Shown here: in pieces, positions 5,106 through 6,842 of the stretch
Layout of the letters: the number at the start of each line of letters is the position of its first letter
Numbering within the stretch: position 1 is the stretch's first letter
Source: Lentisphaerota bacterium
GTDB taxonomy: Bacteria > Verrucomicrobiota > Lentisphaeria > Victivallales > GWF2-50-93
DNA length: 6,842 nucleotides
Direction: 5' to 3'
Assembly (NCBI GenBank): GCA_025360875.1
Contig: JANYBI010000691.1
Coordinates: 1 to 6,842, forward strand
Translations under genes and position numbers: made by a program
The notes under the pieces: generated by a model
The model's input: only the letters and a program-made list of their open reading frames with translations
The model's database searches: none
Told to the model about the DNA's origin: nothing

Positions 5106-6842
5106 ATGAAGTCTAAAAGTCTTCAACTGTTTGCGGGTTTCTTGGTGTTCCTGGCGTCCATGATGGCGATGAATCTGGTTTGTACGGGAAAAATGCCGAC
5201 ACCTGTAACCAATGCCAACTGGAACAGCTTTGTTCCAAGCACCAACGGTGTCGTCAACGCAATTGCCTATGACAACGACGGCAACATGTACATCGGCGGC
5301 AAATTCACCGAAGTGGCCGGAATAAAGGTGAAGAACATCGCCAAATGGAACGTGTCCACGGCCTCATGGAGCGCCCTTATAGACGACACCAGCACAAATG
5401 GAGTGAATGGTGAGGTAAAAGCACTCCTCTACGACGGTGGCAACTATCTCTACGTGGGCGGTTCCTTTACCATGTGGGAAGGGGAATCTTATGAGGGACA
5501 AAGTATCATGCAATGGAATCTGGGAGGCGAACAATGGTCTTCTATGGGAATATTGTCAGACGACTTCGGATTTGCCGTTGTCAACGCCCTAGCCTACGAC
5601 AGCGCTAATGACATCCTCTACGCAGGCGGCTGGTTCTCTTCTGCGGATGAAAATCCGGTGAACAACATCGCCCGATGCGATCTGTCCGGAATACCTTCCT
5701 GGAGCGCTGTCGCAGGCGGAGTGAATGAACAGGTCAACGCCCTTGCCTTCAATAGTGATGACAATATCCTCTACGTTGGCGGATGGTTCACCGAAGCGGA
5801 CGAAAACTCTGCAAGCTACATTGCCCAATGCGATGTGTCCGGCATAATTTCCTGGAGCGCGCTCGGAACGGGAATGAACGGTCCTGTCAATGGCCTCTGC
5901 TATTTTTATGATGGCCTAGGTGGTTATCTCGTTGCAGGTGGAAACTTCAGTACTGCAAGCGAAGAATCCATGAATAACATCTCTCAATGGAATGTAAATA
6001 CTGCTACGTGGGCCCCTTTCGGAGCGGGAGTGAACGGTGAAGTCAACTCAATATGCGTAGACAGCAACTTCATTGTCTACGTGGGTGGGCAGTTCACCAC
6101 CGCAGATGGAGCATCAGCAAGCCACATCGCCAGTTTTGATTGGTATGATACATGGACATGGAAATCTCTCGGTTCGGGAACGAATGGCAATGTCAGCGCC
6201 CTTGCCTTGGACTCTGACTATGATATTCTCTACGCAGGTGGAAATTTCACCACTGCAGGTGGCAAGCCTTCAAGCTACCTGGCAAAATGCGGTACCGACG
6301 GAAGAATTGTTGTTCCCGGTGCTCCGACTGCGGTCAGTGCAGTTCCTCTAAACGGGATGCTGGCTGATGTTTCTCTCACAGCACCTGTGAACGATGGCAA
6401 CCTTCCTATCTTGTCGTATACTGCGACTTCAACTCCCGGAAACCTTAAAGGGAACAAAGACACAAGCCCGGTAACGGTATTTGCACTTACAAAAGGCACA
6501 TCCTATACCTTCACGGCAGCGGCGATCAACGCGCTTGGAGCAGGTCCTGCCTCAACGGCCTCCAATAAGATAATAGCCTGCATAGCTCCCGGCGCACCGA
6601 CCATTGGAACTGTAACTGCAGGAATTGCACAGGCAACTGTTGCGTTCACTGCGCCTGCATCAAATGGCGGCAGTCCAATCACCTCGTATACCGTAGAATC
6701 AGCTGTTCCTGGCCCGACAGGCATGTCTGTCAAACGTACAGGCAGCACCGCCACACCGATAACTGTAACCGGTCTTGTGGCCGGAACTGAATACTATTTC
6801 TATGTATATGCTTCGAATGCGTGCGGATCGGGCCCCCTGTCG
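5106..6842 (+). CDS. Secreted seven-blade beta-propeller/fibronectin III protein, partial (3' end off window)
   Basis: The frame is open from the ATG at 5106 to the window edge, 579 residues. Residues 1 to about 28 are an export signal (basic MKSKS, then the hydrophobic QLFAGFLVFLASMMAM). Cys26 follows NLV, which is a poor lipobox, so lipid anchoring is doubtful. Residues about 38-398 hold seven repeats of 50-55 residues. Each has the pattern VNALAYD...LYVGGxFTxAxG...IAxWxxxxxxWxxLGxGxNG; blades begin near residues 50, 104, 159, 210, 261, 313 and 363. The first WNSF...NG strand before blade 1 could close the ring with blade 7. Residues about 403-490 and 493-579 are two fibronectin type III domains (PGAPT start, SYT/SYTV strands, GTSYTF and GTEYYFYV). 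The fold is inferred from the repeats, and no catalytic residues are seen. It is probably a cell-surface or extracellular binding protein. It is separated from the glutaredoxin gene by 159 bases and seems to be an independent unit. Confidence 0.85.
   Translation, partial: MKSKSLQLFAGFLVFLASMMAMNLVCTGKMPTPVTNANWNSFVPSTNGVVNAIAYDNDGNMYIGGKFTEVAGIKVKNIAKWNVSTASWSALIDDTSTNGVNGEVKALLYDGGNYLYVGGSFTMWEGESYEGQSIMQWNLGGEQWSSMGILSDDFGFAVVNALAYDSANDILYAGGWFSSADENPVNNIARCDLSGIPSWSAVAGGVNEQVNALAFNSDDNILYVGGWFTEADENSASYIAQCDVSGIISWSALGTGMNGPVNGLCYFYDGLGGYLVAGGNFSTASEESMNNISQWNVNTATWAPFGAGVNGEVNSICVDSNFIVYVGGQFTTADGASASHIASFDWYDTWTWKSLGSGTNGNVSALALDSDYDILYAGGNFTTAGGKPSSYLAKCGTDGRIVVPGAPTAVSAVPLNGMLADVSLTAPVNDGNLPILSYTATSTPGNLKGNKDTSPVTVFALTKGTSYTFTAAAINALGAGPASTASNKIIACIAPGAPTIGTVTAGIAQATVAFTAPASNGGSPITSYTVESAVPGPTGMSVKRTGSTATPITVTGLVAGTEYYFYVYASNACGSGPLS
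5253..6311 (+). repeat. Coding tandem repeats: seven beta-propeller blades
   Basis: Blade starts fall near 5253, 5415, 5580, 5733, 5886, 6042 and 6192, a period of 150-165 bases. Short DNA words such as CTCTACG followed by a GGC/GGT pair recur at the LYVGG or LYAGG position. Sequence between them is diverged, so the array is old rather than recently amplified. Blades 3 and 4 are the closest pair (both carry GGWF and the AQCD/ARCD strand). Confidence 0.8.

Noticed and set aside
5172..5184. Lipoprotein signal at Cys26 of the propeller protein
   Set aside because: The residues before the Cys (NLV) lack the small residue needed at -1, so a standard lipobox is not supported.

Overview
The window looks like chromosomal DNA of an anaerobic, respiratory, Gram-negative-type bacterium. 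It carries a Tat-exported periplasmic [NiFe] hydrogenase, a CxxCH haem-motif export protein, near-consensus sigma-54 promoters, a siroheme/haem precursor enzyme and a secreted beta-propeller/fibronectin-III protein. This mix fits Desulfobacterota (Geobacter-like) or neighbouring phyla such as Nitrospirota. I cannot name the organism from the sequence alone. No rRNA, tRNA, CRISPR array or insertion sequence is visible.

Left part, minus strand (1-3002). Two transcription units read leftward. The first is a hydrogenase operon: small subunit (2008-2925), then large subunit (558-1955), then a terminator hairpin (522-546). The second begins at 293 and runs off the left edge; it encodes an exported protein with one CSSCH haem motif. 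Each unit is preceded by the same composite control block. A sigma-54 -24/-12 element is followed directly by a 19-bp Fur-box-like sequence over the predicted start site, with an untranslated leader of about 50 nt. The conserved block is the strongest unusual signal here and implies that the two units are co-regulated.

Centre (about 3003-3213). The divergent intergenic region holds a 12-bp perfect palindrome and a long imperfect inverted repeat built from TGGATTAT-like words. A weak housekeeping promoter may drive the rightward genes.

Right-centre, plus strand (3214-4946). A 492-residue fusion joins a precorrin-2 dehydrogenase (CysG-N/Met8-like) domain to a glutamyl-tRNA reductase that lacks most of its C-terminal dimerisation domain. 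It overlaps by 4 bases a CPYC glutaredoxin. The fusion places the first committed enzyme of tetrapyrrole synthesis and a siroheme-branch enzyme on one chain, next to genes that need haem and iron.

Right end (5106-6842). An open reading frame with a strong ribosome binding site runs off the right edge. It encodes an N-terminal export signal, seven repeats of about 52 residues that probably form a seven-bladed beta-propeller, and at least two fibronectin type III domains.

Working model (inference): H2 oxidation in the periplasm and the CxxCH protein respond together to a sigma-54 activator and to iron through a Fur-type repressor. The divergent genes supply tetrapyrrole.
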